64,000 nt of DNA from Gemmatimonadetes bacterium bin94. GTDB taxonomy: Bacteria; Gemmatimonadota; Gemmatimonadetes; Longimicrobiales; Gaopeijiaceae. The notes beneath the pieces are model-generated. The model worked only from the letters and a program-made list of their open reading frames with translations, ran no database searches and was not told where the DNA came from. Numbering within the stretch: the stretch's first letter is position 1; every line of letters begins with the position of its first letter. The stretch is from NCBI GenBank assembly GCA_002238865.1, contig MPNE01000003.1, positions 145,019 to 209,018 on the forward strand. The letters are read 5' to 3'. Made by a program: the position numbers and the translations under genes. Shown here piece by piece: positions 1 through 9,411 of this stretch.

Positions 1-1038
1 CCCGGCGGGCGGGACCGGTCCCACCCATGAACGCCCCGCCAGCGGAACAGGCCGTGCCAATCGGGTGGCCGCCCGGAGGGCCTGGAGCGCAGCGCAAGCT
101 GAACCGTCGACGGCAGCTCCGTCACCCACCGCGACCTGACCGCCCGCGCGTACCAGCCCCACTACCCGGGCACTGCTCTCCAGCACAATGTTCCCGGAAA
201 CGAGGACCAGCCCGGTCCATGATGCGCCGGGACCCACGGACACGTCGCCGACCACGGCCAACACACCCGCGCCGTCCCCGGTCAACCGCACTGACCCTCT
301 CCCGAAGACCAATCCTGCCCAACAGGTCGGGCAACCAGGGGGCGCGGGGCTCCCTCCGGACAGGTCCAGGTCGGCCAGTTCATCGAGCGCCGAGGCACCG
401 TACCACCCCAGTCTCACGTCTCTGAAATCGGGACCGTCCATTCCCGCACCCCATTCGGGCGGTCCCGGAGGCAATGCGCTGTGCGGCACCACAGGTCCGG
501 CAAAGGCCCGGGCCAGGAGCGGAAGGTGATCGCATCGACGCATGCCCGGACGCGTGGCCAGCGTCGAGTCGGAGAGCACCTGGGCAGTCGCCGCGAGCGA
601 AACATTGGAAGCCTCCACTACGGCACGATGGCCCGCGACACGCGCCTCCGCATCGATCCACCAGACCAGTCGTGCCTCTCGCATCGGGACGGCACCACCC
701 ATCTCTCCCTCCCCGACGAAGAGGTGGAATTCCTCCGAAAGGCGTACATCCCACACCCGCCAGGATCCCCTGGTCGAGTGGCTCCCCGATGCCAGCTCCA
801 CCGCGGAGCCGCCGACAACCGAGGCCGGCGTGCCACGAGTCGTTTCCGCGGCGACCTCCACTCCGGCCCTTGCGCCAGTCCTGCTCGCCAGGACTCCATT
901 GGCCATGGCGGCTGCGCGGAGTTGTCCAACAGCCGCTGCGACGGCCGCGGAAGCGATGCCCGCAAGGACCATGAGCGCCAGAAGAGCCAGCACAATGGCG
1001 AACCCCTCCTGCCCTCGGGCCGCTGGTGGGGCCGCCAT
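1..1038 (-). CDS. PilX/GspK-like minor pseudopilin, partial (3' end outside window)
   Basis: The frame is open from an ATG at 1038 to the left edge of the window, with no stop in 346 codons. The N-terminus carries a prepilin-like leader: a Gly followed by Phe and a run of hydrophobic residues (GFAIVLALLALMVLAG). The usual Glu at +5 is replaced by Leu, as is typical of PilX/GspK-type subunits, which sit at the pilus tip. The rest is hydrophilic, with no further recognisable motif. The start overlaps the stop of the PilW-like gene by one base (TGATG), so it is the downstream member of the same operon. Predicted role: minor pilin of a type IV pilus or pseudopilus. The family call rests on the N-terminus and position, so it is moderately certain. 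Confidence 0.7.
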   Translation of the reverse strand, partial: MAAPPAARGQEGFAIVLALLALMVLAGIASAAVAAAVGQLRAAAMANGVLASRTGARAGVEVAAETTRGTPASVVGGSAVELASGSHSTRGSWRVWDVRLSEEFHLFVGEGEMGGAVPMREARLVWWIDAEARVAGHRAVVEASNVSLAATAQVLSDSTLATRPGMRRCDHLPLLARAFAGPVVPHSALPPGPPEWGAGMDGPDFRDVRLGWYGASALDELADLDLSGGSPAPPGCPTCWAGLVFGRGSVRLTGDGAGVLAVVGDVSVGPGASWTGLVLVSGNIVLESSARVVGLVRAGGQVAVGDGAAVDGSACAALQALRAATRLARPVPLAGRSWVGPVPPAG

Positions 1039-1751
1039 CAGCGAACTGTCCACGTCGTCCACTCGAACGCCGGAAGAACGTGGTCCGGTCCTTCCCATGT
1101 CACACGGGCCTTGATTCCACGTGAGCCAACCGGCTCAAGGGTGGTCGAATCCACGACGATTCCCGTCCCCGTCAGAGGCTGCCACCCCCCTTGGCCGCTC
1201 CGGTACCGGAACGCTCCGTCCGAGAAGCGGTAGGCACCTCTCTCGAAGTACAGGCCCGCGAGCGGCTGGGTCTGTGGTGGATCGAGGTACCAGACCTCGG
1301 GGGAGAAACCGGGAACCTCCTGACACTCGATGCTGCTGGCCCTGGATACCCGGGTCAGCGCGGTGCCGCGCCAGCTCCCGTCGCGGGAGAGGACCAGCAC
1401 GGAATCCTTGTCGTCATCGGAGCCACGAAATCCGGCGACGGCGACTGCCCAGCCATTGGCGGGCTGGCTGGCACAACCGAAGCCGACCCCGCGGAATGCG
1501 CGAAGGTGCAACTCCCCATCCCGAGTGCTCCAGTCCAGACTTGCCCGACCCTGTCCAACCTCCGACGCCAGGACGTGATGGATCAGGCGGGTCTCGTCCA
1601 GAATCCGCGCACCCGTTACCACCCGGGTCGCCACGACGCTCTGCACGGCCGTGACCCACCAGCTAACCTGCACCAGCAACAACAGAAGCGTGCCGGCAAC
1701 GACTGCCTCGGTCAGCGCGAACCCGGCCCTCCTTCTGCTAAGGAGTCGCAT
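1038..1751 (-). CDS. PilW-like type IV pilus minor pseudopilin
   Basis: A 237-aa protein with a prepilin-type N-terminus: after a short basic leader the cleavage site reads AG/FALTEAVVAG, with the conserved Glu at +5, followed by a hydrophobic helix. The body resembles the PilW/PilJ class of minor pilins that prime pilus assembly. An ATG at 1784 is also in frame, but the ATG at 1751 gives the short basic leader expected for prepilin peptidase. The gene overlaps the PilV-like gene by 14 bases and the PilX-like gene by one, so the set is co-transcribed. Confidence 0.75.
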   Translation of the reverse strand: MRLLSRRRAGFALTEAVVAGTLLLLLVQVSWWVTAVQSVVATRVVTGARILDETRLIHHVLASEVGQGRASLDWSTRDGELHLRAFRGVGFGCASQPANGWAVAVAGFRGSDDDKDSVLVLSRDGSWRGTALTRVSRASSIECQEVPGFSPEVWYLDPPQTQPLAGLYFERGAYRFSDGAFRYRSGQGGWQPLTGTGIVVDSTTLEPVGSRGIKARVTWEGPDHVLPAFEWTTWTVR

Positions 1752-2094
1752 TCGTCCCCCTCGACACACCGGAGCCCGCGACACCGAACTCGATTCGGAT
1801 CGGCGCCGGCAGCGCCACGTGTTCGAAGCTGACCCACGCGGCGGAATCCGCGTTTGCGGCGACGTTCCAGGTCAACACACCTCCCGGGTATGTGCGTCGG
1901 CCGGAGACCGGAGACTGTTCCATCGCAACCGAGTCCACAAAGCTCTGCAACAGTACTCGGGACTCGTCCAGCGCACGGGCGTGCGTGAGGCTTCGGGCAG
2001 CCGTAGCTGTCAGCGACGCCACCCCCGCTACCCCAACGCTCACGATCGCAACCGCGACTACCAGCTCGACCAGAGAGACACCGGCCCTGTTCAT
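1738..2094 (-). CDS. PilV-like type IV pilus minor pseudopilin
   Basis: A 118-aa protein starting MNRAGVSLVELVVAVAIV: a very short leader, the prepilin cleavage Gly, and Glu at +5 of the mature helix. Length and position match PilV/GspI-type minor pilins. Its ATG overlaps the stop of the upstream FimT-like gene (ATGA), indicating translational coupling within the minor-pilin operon. It would be inserted in the inner membrane and processed by PilD before joining the pilus. No downstream domain is distinctive, so the subfamily is inferred from gene order. Confidence 0.75.
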   Translation of the reverse strand: MNRAGVSLVELVVAVAIVSVGVAGVASLTATAARSLTHARALDESRVLLQSFVDSVAMEQSPVSGRRTYPGGVLTWNVAANADSAAWVSFEHVALPAPIRIEFGVAGSGVSRGTNATP

Positions 2095-2552
2095 CGCCGC
2101 GACACCCTGCCGAGTGACGAAATCACCAGAGAACGTTCCTCGCCGGCCAGCTCAAACCTGAGGGTCTGACTGGAGACGAGACCAAGACCCAGGGGCCCGA
2201 AGCGTACCCGGCTCGACACTCGATTCCTGGACAGCCGGAGGGATACTCCGCCTTCCCCCAGCGAGGTCGCCATCACGGTGTCCCCGGTCGCCGAGATCAA
2301 CACCCCGGCCGGGGGCTCGGTCGTGAGCTCGACCGTTGCGCCACCCACGCCCACCGCCGTCCATCGCGCTTCGGCGAAGAGTCGGGCGGCCTCTTCCTGT
2401 GAGCGGCGCAGATGGAAGGACGTGCGGAGCCTCCCCGCCGAAGCGAGCAGGGGCGGTGCCAGAGCGGCCAGCATCACCAGGAGCATGGCGATCTCGATGA
2501 TCGAGTAGCCCGCGCGGTTCGATGGTTCAGGAGGGGAAGCCATTGTTGTCAT
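2091..2552 (-). CDS. FimT/GspH-like pseudopilin
   Basis: A 153-aa protein beginning MTTMASPPEPSNRAGYSIIE. It has the prepilin Gly followed by Tyr-Ser-Ile-Ile-Glu and a hydrophobic stretch, then the FASTA-like basic/hydrophobic pattern of the GspH/FimT family (RRSQEEAARLFAEARW). The open frame extends to 2774, but the upstream part lacks pilin character and overlaps the pilin gene, so the ATG at 2552 (or 2543) is chosen. It heads the tightly packed minor-pilin group on this strand; FimT-type subunits initiate pilus assembly and in some bacteria bind DNA for uptake. Confidence 0.7.
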   Translation of the reverse strand: MTTMASPPEPSNRAGYSIIEIAMLLVMLAALAPPLLASAGRLRTSFHLRRSQEEAARLFAEARWTAVGVGGATVELTTEPPAGVLISATGDTVMATSLGEGGVSLRLSRNRVSSRVRFGPLGLGLVSSQTLRFELAGEERSLVISSLGRVSRR

Positions 2553-2641
2553 GGCCGTAAGAAGGGCGACCCCTCCGGGCAACGGAATGGCCGGTTGGGA
2601 CAGATGTACGCCACGCCGATCCGGTACCACCCGGCCTTCGG

Positions 2642-3037
2642 TCAGCTCGTGCACACGACCTGCCCCTCGGCCTCCGGAGTCGCGGCGCCGATCGTGGGAG
2701 CCGTCGCCGTCCCATAGTACATCGCGCAACCCTCGGCCGGACCCAGTGCCTCGTGAGTGGCCGTCGCCGACCATCCCGAACTCGATGCCGCCGTGGTCAC
2801 GGTAACCGCCTCCGATGCCACGAAGCCCAGGTCGGCAAGCGAGTTCGTGTACTCGTAGTTGGTCGCGTAGTAGAGCTCCTGCTGCGACGCCAGATTGCGC
2901 ACATCGGACTTCATCGCTGCGAAGTACGCCCGCTCCCGGGTGGCCGAGAACTGTGGGATGGCGATGGCGGAGAGGATGCCGACAATCACGAGCACGATCA
3001 GGAGCTCAATGAGCGTAAATCCTTTTTCTGTAGTCAT
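2642..3037 (-). CDS. pilA: Major type IV pilin (PilA/GspG-like)
   Basis: A 131-aa type IVa pilin with the textbook N-terminus: MTTEKG/FTLIELLIVLVIVG, with cleavage after Gly6, Phe1 and Glu5, followed by ILSAIAIPQF. The C-terminal globular part carries one Cys pair (GCAMYY and VVCTS), consistent with the D-region disulfide loop. An AAAGGA ribosome site lies about 12 bases upstream. It sits 27 bases downstream of the TMTC-like glycosyltransferase and upstream of the minor pilins, so major and minor subunits are clustered. The retraction motor and platform genes lie at 15-17 kb; the extension ATPase is not in the window. Confidence 0.88.
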   Translation of the reverse strand: MTTEKGFTLIELLIVLVIVGILSAIAIPQFSATRERAYFAAMKSDVRNLASQQELYYATNYEYTNSLADLGFVASEAVTVTTAASSSGWSATATHEALGPAEGCAMYYGTATAPTIGAATPEAEGQVVCTS

Positions 3038-3064
3038 TTGTTATGTGTCCTTTCAAGTATTGAA

Positions 3065-4723
3065 CTAATGAGACTGTCGAGCCGTGCGGGCGCGAGTCAG
3101 CAGATGGGCCTGGATCAGGTTGCCAGGCTCGGCTGCCAGGGCGGCCCGTGAAGCGTCTTCCGCCAGCGTCCAGCGACCCTGGCGATCGTACAGCACTGCC
3201 AGAATGGACGGTGCCAGACCAAACTCGGGGTTCTTGCTCCACGCACGTCTCAACACGCGCTCTCCGGGCTCGTCGAAGCCTGCGAAGACCAGGCGGCGGC
3301 CAACCTCGGACAGGAGGGTGTAGCTTTCGCCAAGCATGCCGATCGCCCGGCGGTACGCCAGGAGACCCTCCGCGTGGTCTCCGCGATTGAAGTGGAAGTC
3401 TCCGATCAGCCACTGTGCCCGGCCCGATTCAGGGTGGTCGCGGATGAGCGCTTCGAAGACGGTCGAGCTGTCCTTCCACACCTGGTTTCTGACGATCGTC
3501 CGGCATGAGAACAGCAGGATGGCCGCGATGGTCACAGCGGTCCCGATCCTCGGACGCTCCCGACGGAGTTGGACCAACATCCACCCTGCTCCGGCTGCGA
3601 GACCGACCGACGGTAGAAACAACGTTCTCTCCGCGAGGAGCACCCCCGTCAGGAAGAACAGGTTGGACACCGGCAACACGGTCACAACGAACCAGAGGAT
3701 GCCGAAGCCCAGTGCCCGCGGCGACAGCACGACCGTCGACAACCGTCCGGCCCGCCAGGTGCCCCATGCCACCACGAGGACCGCGAGACCGATGAACAGC
3801 CCCAAGGCACTCCGGGCAGTCCATCCGTAGGCCACCGGAACCACCTCCGGGGTGTAGTCGATCGACAGATCGAGTGGGAACAGGAGAAGCCGCAGTACCT
3901 CCGGCCAGGTCGCCAGGACCGTCCAGATCCGGGGCACCTCACCGTCCGCCAGGATCTCGGCCCCCATCGGGGGGAACGCGTTCGCGATGCTCCCCAGGAC
4001 GGCGATGCGTCCCAGGCAGAGCCCCGTCATGACCAGTGCCAACACCGCGTACAGGGGCCACCGCTCCCGGAGGTACGCCTTCACGTCACCCAGGCGGATG
4101 GTTCTTCGGGCAGCGTCCAGGAGCAACACCGTGCCGGGCAACGTGACGGCGCTTTCCTTGACAAGGCAGGCCAGCAGAAAGAGAGCGCCCACAACCATCA
4201 GGGCGACGGGTCCCATCCGTTTCCCGGAGCGGACCACAACGAGGCACGCGCCCAGGTAGAGGCCGGCGGACAGCAACTCCGCCATGCCCACCACATTGGC
4301 GACCACCTCGGAGTGAACGGGATGCACGGCGAACAGGATGCCTCCGACAACCGCGGCCGGAGTGGGCAGCAACTGCCCCAGGAGAAGAACCACCAATGCG
4401 GCGCAGAGGCTGTTCAACACGACGTTGACGACGTGGAAGCCTGTTGGGTCTCCGCCCCAGAGCGCCCACTGGAGCCCGTATAACCAGGTTGCAACGGGTC
4501 TCCACAGGCCCATTTCCCTGCCGTGGCGGTTTGGCCAGTACGGCTCCAGGAACGTGCCGGGCAGTGTCTCGAGCTGCTGGATCGACTCGTTCCCCAGGAC
4601 AATCAGCCGATCATCATACGCAAAGTCGTTGCCGATGCTGTTGGCGAACGCCCCCGCTCCGGCCAGCGCCGCCAAAGCGGCACACGCAGGCAGGCTCAAG
4701 CCACCCGACAACCCTGGCTTCAT
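3065..4723 (-). CDS. TMTC-like membrane glycosyltransferase with C-terminal TPR
   Basis: A 552-aa polytopic membrane protein. Near the N-terminus is NDFAYDDRLIVL, the acidic DD signature of the first periplasmic loop in TMTC/DUF1736 and related GT-C enzymes. Further features are HPVHSEVVANVVG and AERTLFLPSVGLA, both characteristic of TMTC proteins. Roughly ten membrane segments are followed by a C-terminal third with TPR-like helices. Such enzymes transfer a sugar, mannose in eukaryotes, from a polyprenyl-phosphate donor to protein at the outer face of the membrane. The frame is open upstream to 5125 but the ATG at 4723 precedes the first hydrophobic segment. The GT2 gene upstream would make the lipid-linked donor; the pilin gene follows. 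Confidence 0.75.
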   Translation of the reverse strand: MKPGLSGGLSLPACAALAALAGAGAFANSIGNDFAYDDRLIVLGNESIQQLETLPGTFLEPYWPNRHGREMGLWRPVATWLYGLQWALWGGDPTGFHVVNVVLNSLCAALVVLLLGQLLPTPAAVVGGILFAVHPVHSEVVANVVGMAELLSAGLYLGACLVVVRSGKRMGPVALMVVGALFLLACLVKESAVTLPGTVLLLDAARRTIRLGDVKAYLRERWPLYAVLALVMTGLCLGRIAVLGSIANAFPPMGAEILADGEVPRIWTVLATWPEVLRLLLFPLDLSIDYTPEVVPVAYGWTARSALGLFIGLAVLVVAWGTWRAGRLSTVVLSPRALGFGILWFVVTVLPVSNLFFLTGVLLAERTLFLPSVGLAAGAGWMLVQLRRERPRIGTAVTIAAILLFSCRTIVRNQVWKDSSTVFEALIRDHPESGRAQWLIGDFHFNRGDHAEGLLAYRRAIGMLGESYTLLSEVGRRLVFAGFDEPGERVLRRAWSKNPEFGLAPSILAVLYDRQGRWTLAEDASRAALAAEPGNLIQAHLLTRARTARQSH

Positions 4724-4761
4724 CGATGACGATTCCCATCGCTGGGGAAGGACGCGGCGCA

Positions 4762-4779
4762 CCCGCACCCGGGTGCGGG
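4762..4779. other. Perfect 18-bp GC palindrome in intergenic gap
   Basis: The 205-bp gap between the GT2 and TMTC-like genes contains a perfect palindrome with 9-base arms (CCCGCACCC/GGGTGCGGG). There is no T-run after it, so it is not a typical intrinsic terminator; it could be an operator or a stabilising mRNA hairpin. Confidence 0.4.
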
Positions 4780-4928
4780 GGCCGGCGCGAAATGAACGGG
4801 CGTATGATGCAGCCGATTCGCGGGCGCCGGGATAGTCCAAACGGCCTGTTGTCCCCCGAGCCGCCCGCCGAGCGCCAGATCGATGGCGCACCGGGTGGGG
4901 ATGCACACCGCAGCCCCCCGTTGAGGGA

Positions 4929-5729
4929 CTACTCCGCCTGGTCCTCCTCGAGCCAGGGGAGCGCGCGCCCGCTCCACGGACGCGCCTTGGGTCCCGCCAG
5001 GTTGCAGCGCAGGATGAACCAGATTGCCGCGACGCCGTCCTTCCAGCCGATCTTCTTCCCCTCCTCGTAGGAGCGGCCATCGTAGCTGATCGGCATCTCG
5101 TAGATCCGGGCCTTCGCCTGGGCAAGCCGCGCCGTGATCTCGGGTTCGATGCCGAATCGGTTGACGGTCAGCGGCAGCGTCTGCAGAAGTTCGGTGCGAA
5201 TGACCTTCTGACAGGTCTCCATGTCCGTGAGATTGAGGTCTGTGAAGACGTTGCTGAGCATCGTCAGAAAGCGGTTTCCAAGCATGTGCCAGAAAAGAAG
5301 CACCCGGTGAGGGCCACCCAGAAACCTCGATCCGTACACCGCGTCCGCCTTGCCCTCGACGATAGGGCCAAGCAGCCGCGGAATCTCGCCCGGATCGTAC
5401 TCCAGGTCCGCGTCCTGAACCACGACGACGTCTCCGGTGGCGTCGACGAATCCGGTGCGCAGGGCGGCCCCCTTTCCGCAATTGGACTCGTGGAGGAGCA
5501 ATCGATCGATCAACCCCCGCTCCTTCAACTCCGCCAGCAGCGAACGGGTTCCGTCGGTGGAGCCGTCGTCGACCACGATGACCTCCTTGGCGACCGGCAC
5601 GGCTGCGACACGCCGGAGAAGCCGCTCGACCGTTGCGGCCTCGTTATACACCGGAATCACGACCGAGACGGTGACCCGCTCGAGCCCCCGCACGGCTCCG
5701 GGTCCGGGGTCGCGACGGTAGCGGCTCAT
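4929..5729 (-). CDS. GT2 polyprenyl-phosphate sugar synthase (DPM1-like)
   Basis: A 266-aa glycosyltransferase family 2 protein. The GT-A fold is evident from [18 protein letters not shown] at the N-terminus, [10 protein letters not shown] for nucleotide binding, and the DAD-like [14 protein letters not shown] metal-binding site. Later motifs [20 protein letters not shown] and GFxVEPEITA-type ([14 protein letters not shown]) are typical of dolichyl/undecaprenyl-phosphate mannose or glucose synthases. No C-terminal membrane segments are visible, so it is the short soluble/peripheral type. It would charge polyprenyl phosphate with sugar in the cytoplasm, providing the donor for the TMTC-like transferase just downstream. 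Confidence 0.85.
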   Translation of the reverse strand: MSRYRRDPGPGAVRGLERVTVSVVIPVYNEAATVERLLRRVAAVPVAKEVIVVDDGSTDGTRSLLAELKERGLIDRLLLHESNCGKGAALRTGFVDATGDVVVVQDADLEYDPGEIPRLLGPIVEGKADAVYGSRFLGGPHRVLLFWHMLGNRFLTMLSNVFTDLNLTDMETCQKVIRTELLQTLPLTVNRFGIEPEITARLAQAKARIYEMPISYDGRSYEEGKKIGWKDGVAAIWFILRCNLAGPKARPWSGRALPWLEEDQAE

Positions 5730-5772
5730 CGGACGTGCACCACAGCGGCGAGAGCGCCCTTGCCGCGGCCGC

Positions 5773-6639
5773 CTACCGTGAGATGACCGGGACCTCGAGC
5801 AACTGACCGGCGTAGATGCGGCTGCTGCTGAGGTTGTTGGCCGACTTCAATCGGTCCACTGTCGTTCCGTGCGCGCGGGCGATGCCCCAGAGGGAGTCTC
5901 CCGAACGAACCTCGTACCTCACGACACCGGGCAACATCACCTGTTCGGACACGGTCTCGGCCCGACCAGGCAACGCCACCTCCTCCGGCTCCTCGGCGAG
6001 GATCCGCCGCGCGGACAGCCGGGCCACATAGCGCGCGTATTGCCGGGGGTAGACGGCAATGTGATAGTGCGGAGGGTAGCGCTCGTAGGTGGCGTTGAGC
6101 GATCCCTGGCCCTCCAGGTGCAGGAGTACGTCCTCCAGCCAGCCTCGACAGGCACGCGAGGTGCTTCGCCTCAGGTCGACCGCCATTCCGGTCGGATGCA
6201 CCGAAAGCGGAGACGAATTCCTGGGCTGGCGATTCAGGGGACGGGTCAGGCTGGTGACAACCAGCGTCTCGCCACAGGCACGTCGATACTGGCTCGACAA
6301 GCGCTCCACGAAGGTCTTGACCTCCGCACGAGCGTACGGGAACGAAACCTCGTCGTCGAGTTGGTAGTCCCCGTTCCCGGGAAGGTGCACCAGGAGTCCC
6401 TGATCCCTGAATCGATAAACCTGGGACGGGGCCTTCATGAAGGTGAAGTCGTGTTCCCTGGCCTGGCGGTTCTGCGCCCGCATGGCTTCCATGCTTCCCC
6501 GCAGGCTCTGAGCCGATGCGGTGCCGGGGAGGCAGACCAACGCCGCAAGAGGAATGATCCAGATTCGAGTGCTCGTCCGCCCTCCGCGCGTCCCCGAGTT
6601 GGCCGGCTCCTTTCGCCGACCCCATGGCCGAGCCTTCAA
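5773..6639 (-). CDS. Secreted DUF5715-type protein with C-terminal LysM domain
   Basis: A 288-aa protein read from a TTG at 6639, chosen because GAGGAG lies 9 bases upstream and a signal peptide follows ([19 protein letters not shown]). A longer ATG frame from 6714 has no ribosome site. The central region contains a D-Ala-D-Ala-peptidase-like/DUF5715 signature: [14 protein letters not shown] followed by [12 protein letters not shown], with the His and Asp of a zinc peptidase-like fold. The C-terminus is a single LysM repeat ([19 protein letters not shown]), which binds peptidoglycan. It is probably a periplasmic wall-associated protein. The MarC gene lies upstream on the same strand 78 bases away. 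Confidence 0.75.
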   Translation of the reverse strand: MKARPWGRRKEPANSGTRGGRTSTRIWIIPLAALVCLPGTASAQSLRGSMEAMRAQNRQAREHDFTFMKAPSQVYRFRDQGLLVHLPGNGDYQLDDEVSFPYARAEVKTFVERLSSQYRRACGETLVVTSLTRPLNRQPRNSSPLSVHPTGMAVDLRRSTSRACRGWLEDVLLHLEGQGSLNATYERYPPHYHIAVYPRQYARYVARLSARRILAEEPEEVALPGRAETVSEQVMLPGVVRYEVRSGDSLWGIARAHGTTVDRLKSANNLSSSRIYAGQLLEVPVISR

Positions 6640-6717
6640 GTTCGCTTCTCCTCTATCCGTGCGAAGTTCCCCTGATAGTAAACATATGGTAACAAAAAAC
6701 TGCACCCACGCCAACTG

Positions 6718-7362
6718 TTATGAAACCAACCCCCAGGAGCCCACGACCATGCCAATTCCGTTGATCAGGAACTGAACTCCGACAACCATCACCAGCAGAC
6801 CCATGATGCGAGTCACGACGTTGAGGCCGGTTCTCCCGAGCGCCCCGAGGAGCGCAGGGGCCAGCACCAGACACGGCAGCGTCGCCGCGCCGACGAGGAC
6901 GGAGGCGAGGTACACGGAAGCGAGCTGCACGGGGCCCGACGCCAGACCGGCGAGGGCGATCACGGTGACGATCGTGCCGGGTCCGGCCAGGGTGGGCAGA
7001 CCCAGCGGGATGATGGCCAGGCTGCGCCGGTCCGCCGCCTCGTCCTGCTCCCTGCGGGTCGTTTTCACCCGGGACCGCTTCGCCTGCAACATGTCGGAGC
7101 CGATCCCGAAGAAAATCACACCCGCCGCGATCTGGAACGCCTCCGTGGTGATGGCGAAGAAGTCCAGGATGGCATGCCCGGCAAAGGTGAACGCCACCAT
7201 GACGATGACCGAGGTCAGCACCCCCACCGCCGCCGTCCTCAACCGCTCCCGGCGGGAGTCTTCGGCCGTGAGTGTGGCGAACATCGGCATCGCGCTCAGG
7301 GGATTGTACACCACCAACAGCTGCGTGAACGCCAGAATGCCGAACGTGACGTTGTCCTGCAT
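6718..7362 (-). CDS. marC: MarC family integral membrane protein
   Basis: A 214-aa inner-membrane protein with about six hydrophobic segments and the family's conserved pieces: LLVVYNPLSAMPMF in the first segment, a hydrophilic central loop rich in Arg/Asp, then IIPLGLPTLAGPGTI, the second half-repeat. Size matches the family (about 200-220 aa). The molecular function of MarC proteins is not settled; antibiotic resistance was originally proposed and later questioned. The start is three bases after the stop of the superoxide dismutase gene, so the two form an operon. Confidence 0.88.
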   Translation of the reverse strand: MQDNVTFGILAFTQLLVVYNPLSAMPMFATLTAEDSRRERLRTAAVGVLTSVIVMVAFTFAGHAILDFFAITTEAFQIAAGVIFFGIGSDMLQAKRSRVKTTRREQDEAADRRSLAIIPLGLPTLAGPGTIVTVIALAGLASGPVQLASVYLASVLVGAATLPCLVLAPALLGALGRTGLNVVTRIMGLLVMVVGVQFLINGIGMVVGSWGLVS

Positions 7363-7365
7363 GGA

Positions 7366-7980
<615 letters not shown>

Positions 7981-8108
7981 CGTCGGCGTCTCCTTGCAGG
8001 GGTTAGAATTCTCGCAGGTGCCCGGGGCGAAAGGACCCGGACGAACGGCGGATTCCACGGTTGCCGGCCCGCGCCGGGAAGGCCGCGCGACTGCATGTGA
8101 GGTAGAAC

Positions 8109-9335
8109 GTGTCCAAAGTCGGGATCTCCTCGCAAGGCCCCCGGAGAATCCTTCTCGCCGACTGCGACATGTTCTTCGTGCAGGTGGCCCGCCTGGAGGA
8201 TCCGGAGGGCGCGGGCAGGGAACCCCTCCTCCTGGTCGGCGGCAGGAGCAACCGGGGGGTCATCACCTCCGCATCGTACGCGGCACGGGAGTACGGAGTG
8301 CGGTCCGGCATGCCCACGTCGAGAGCACGGCAACTGTGCCCCGAAGCCGTGGTGGTTCCGGTGCCCCGGGGAGCGTGCGTCGAGCGCAGCCGCGCGATCC
8401 GGGCGGTGCTGGAGGACCTGTCCCCGGTCGTGCAAGCTGCCTCCATCGACGAATTCTACCTTGATCTCACCGGGACGGAACGGCTGTTCAAGGGCGAGGA
8501 CCTCGCCGCGACGGCGGACCGCATCCGCATGACGGTGCATGATCGGACCGGAGTCGCGGTGTCGCTGGGCGGGGGAGCGCAACGGGTCGTGGCCAAGGTG
8601 GCCACGCGGCTGGCCAAGCCGAACGGGGTCCATGTGGTGCCCCCGGGCGGGGAGGCGGCCTTCATGTCCCGCTTCCCCCTCGCGGCGTTGCCGGGCATCG
8701 GCCCGGCTTTCCTGGAGCGGCTCGCCGCGAAGGGGCTGCGCACCGCGGCCGATGCGGCCGCCGTCGAGGGGGAGTGGTTGGCGCGATGGTTCGGACCCCG
8801 CCGGGGCGCATGGTTGTGGGAGCGCGTGCGCGGAATCGATGCCAGCGAGGTGGACGCACGCGAGCGCCGCAAGTCGATCAGCTCGGAGCGGACTTTCTTC
8901 GCGGATATCGACGACGATGAAGAGCTGGAGCGGCGGCTTCTTGAGCTGAGCTGCTCCGTGGGGAGTCAGCTTCGCGGCAAGGAGTTGAGGGCCCGTACCA
9001 TCACCGTGAAGATCAGGGACTACGACTTCAGGACGCGGCAGGCCGGGGGTACGCAGCCGGACGGCATCGAAACGGACAGGGCGATTTTCGCGGTCGCCCT
9101 GTCGCTGCTGCACACCCTGCGACATCGCCGCAACGCGGGTGTGCGTCTCCTTGGGGTCGGCGTGTCCAATCTGGTGCAGCAGGCGCCCGTCACCCAGGGT
9201 GACCTTTTCGGTGAACAGGCAACGCTGGAAACCGCCCGGGATCGCACCATCGCCAGAGCGGTGGACCGCATTCGGAACCGGTACGGCCGGGAAGCCCTCC
9301 GGCCGGCACGGGTGCTGGACCGGCCGGAGGAGTGA
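8109..9335 (+). CDS. dinB: DNA polymerase IV (Y-family translesion polymerase)
   Basis: A 408-aa DinB-type polymerase. Catalytic acidic residues are seen in [18 protein letters not shown] and [12 protein letters not shown]. The helix-hairpin-helix thumb region reads [20 protein letters not shown]. The C-terminus carries QGDLFGE, a good match to the beta-clamp binding motif QxDLF. The start is a GTG at 8109 with GAGGTAG about 5 bases upstream. It would bypass damaged template in the SOS or stress response; no clear LexA box is seen in the divergent region shared with the superoxide dismutase gene. Confidence 0.9.
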   Translation: MSKVGISSQGPRRILLADCDMFFVQVARLEDPEGAGREPLLLVGGRSNRGVITSASYAAREYGVRSGMPTSRARQLCPEAVVVPVPRGACVERSRAIRAVLEDLSPVVQAASIDEFYLDLTGTERLFKGEDLAATADRIRMTVHDRTGVAVSLGGGAQRVVAKVATRLAKPNGVHVVPPGGEAAFMSRFPLAALPGIGPAFLERLAAKGLRTAADAAAVEGEWLARWFGPRRGAWLWERVRGIDASEVDARERRKSISSERTFFADIDDDEELERRLLELSCSVGSQLRGKELRARTITVKIRDYDFRTRQAGGTQPDGIETDRAIFAVALSLLHTLRHRRNAGVRLLGVGVSNLVQQAPVTQGDLFGEQATLETARDRTIARAVDRIRNRYGREALRPARVLDRPEE

Positions 9336-9411
9336 GGAGAGCGGCCCCCGGGGCGACCTGGGACCGCTCCCCTACCCGCCTCCTACCGTGGCGGGGGCCG
9401 GAGGGCTGCTG

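Noticed and set aside
9336..9411. GAGCGG/CCGCTC hairpin between dinB and the AGCS gene as a terminator
   Set aside because: The pairing (9339-9347 with 9360-9369) is imperfect and no T-run follows on either strand; too weak to call.
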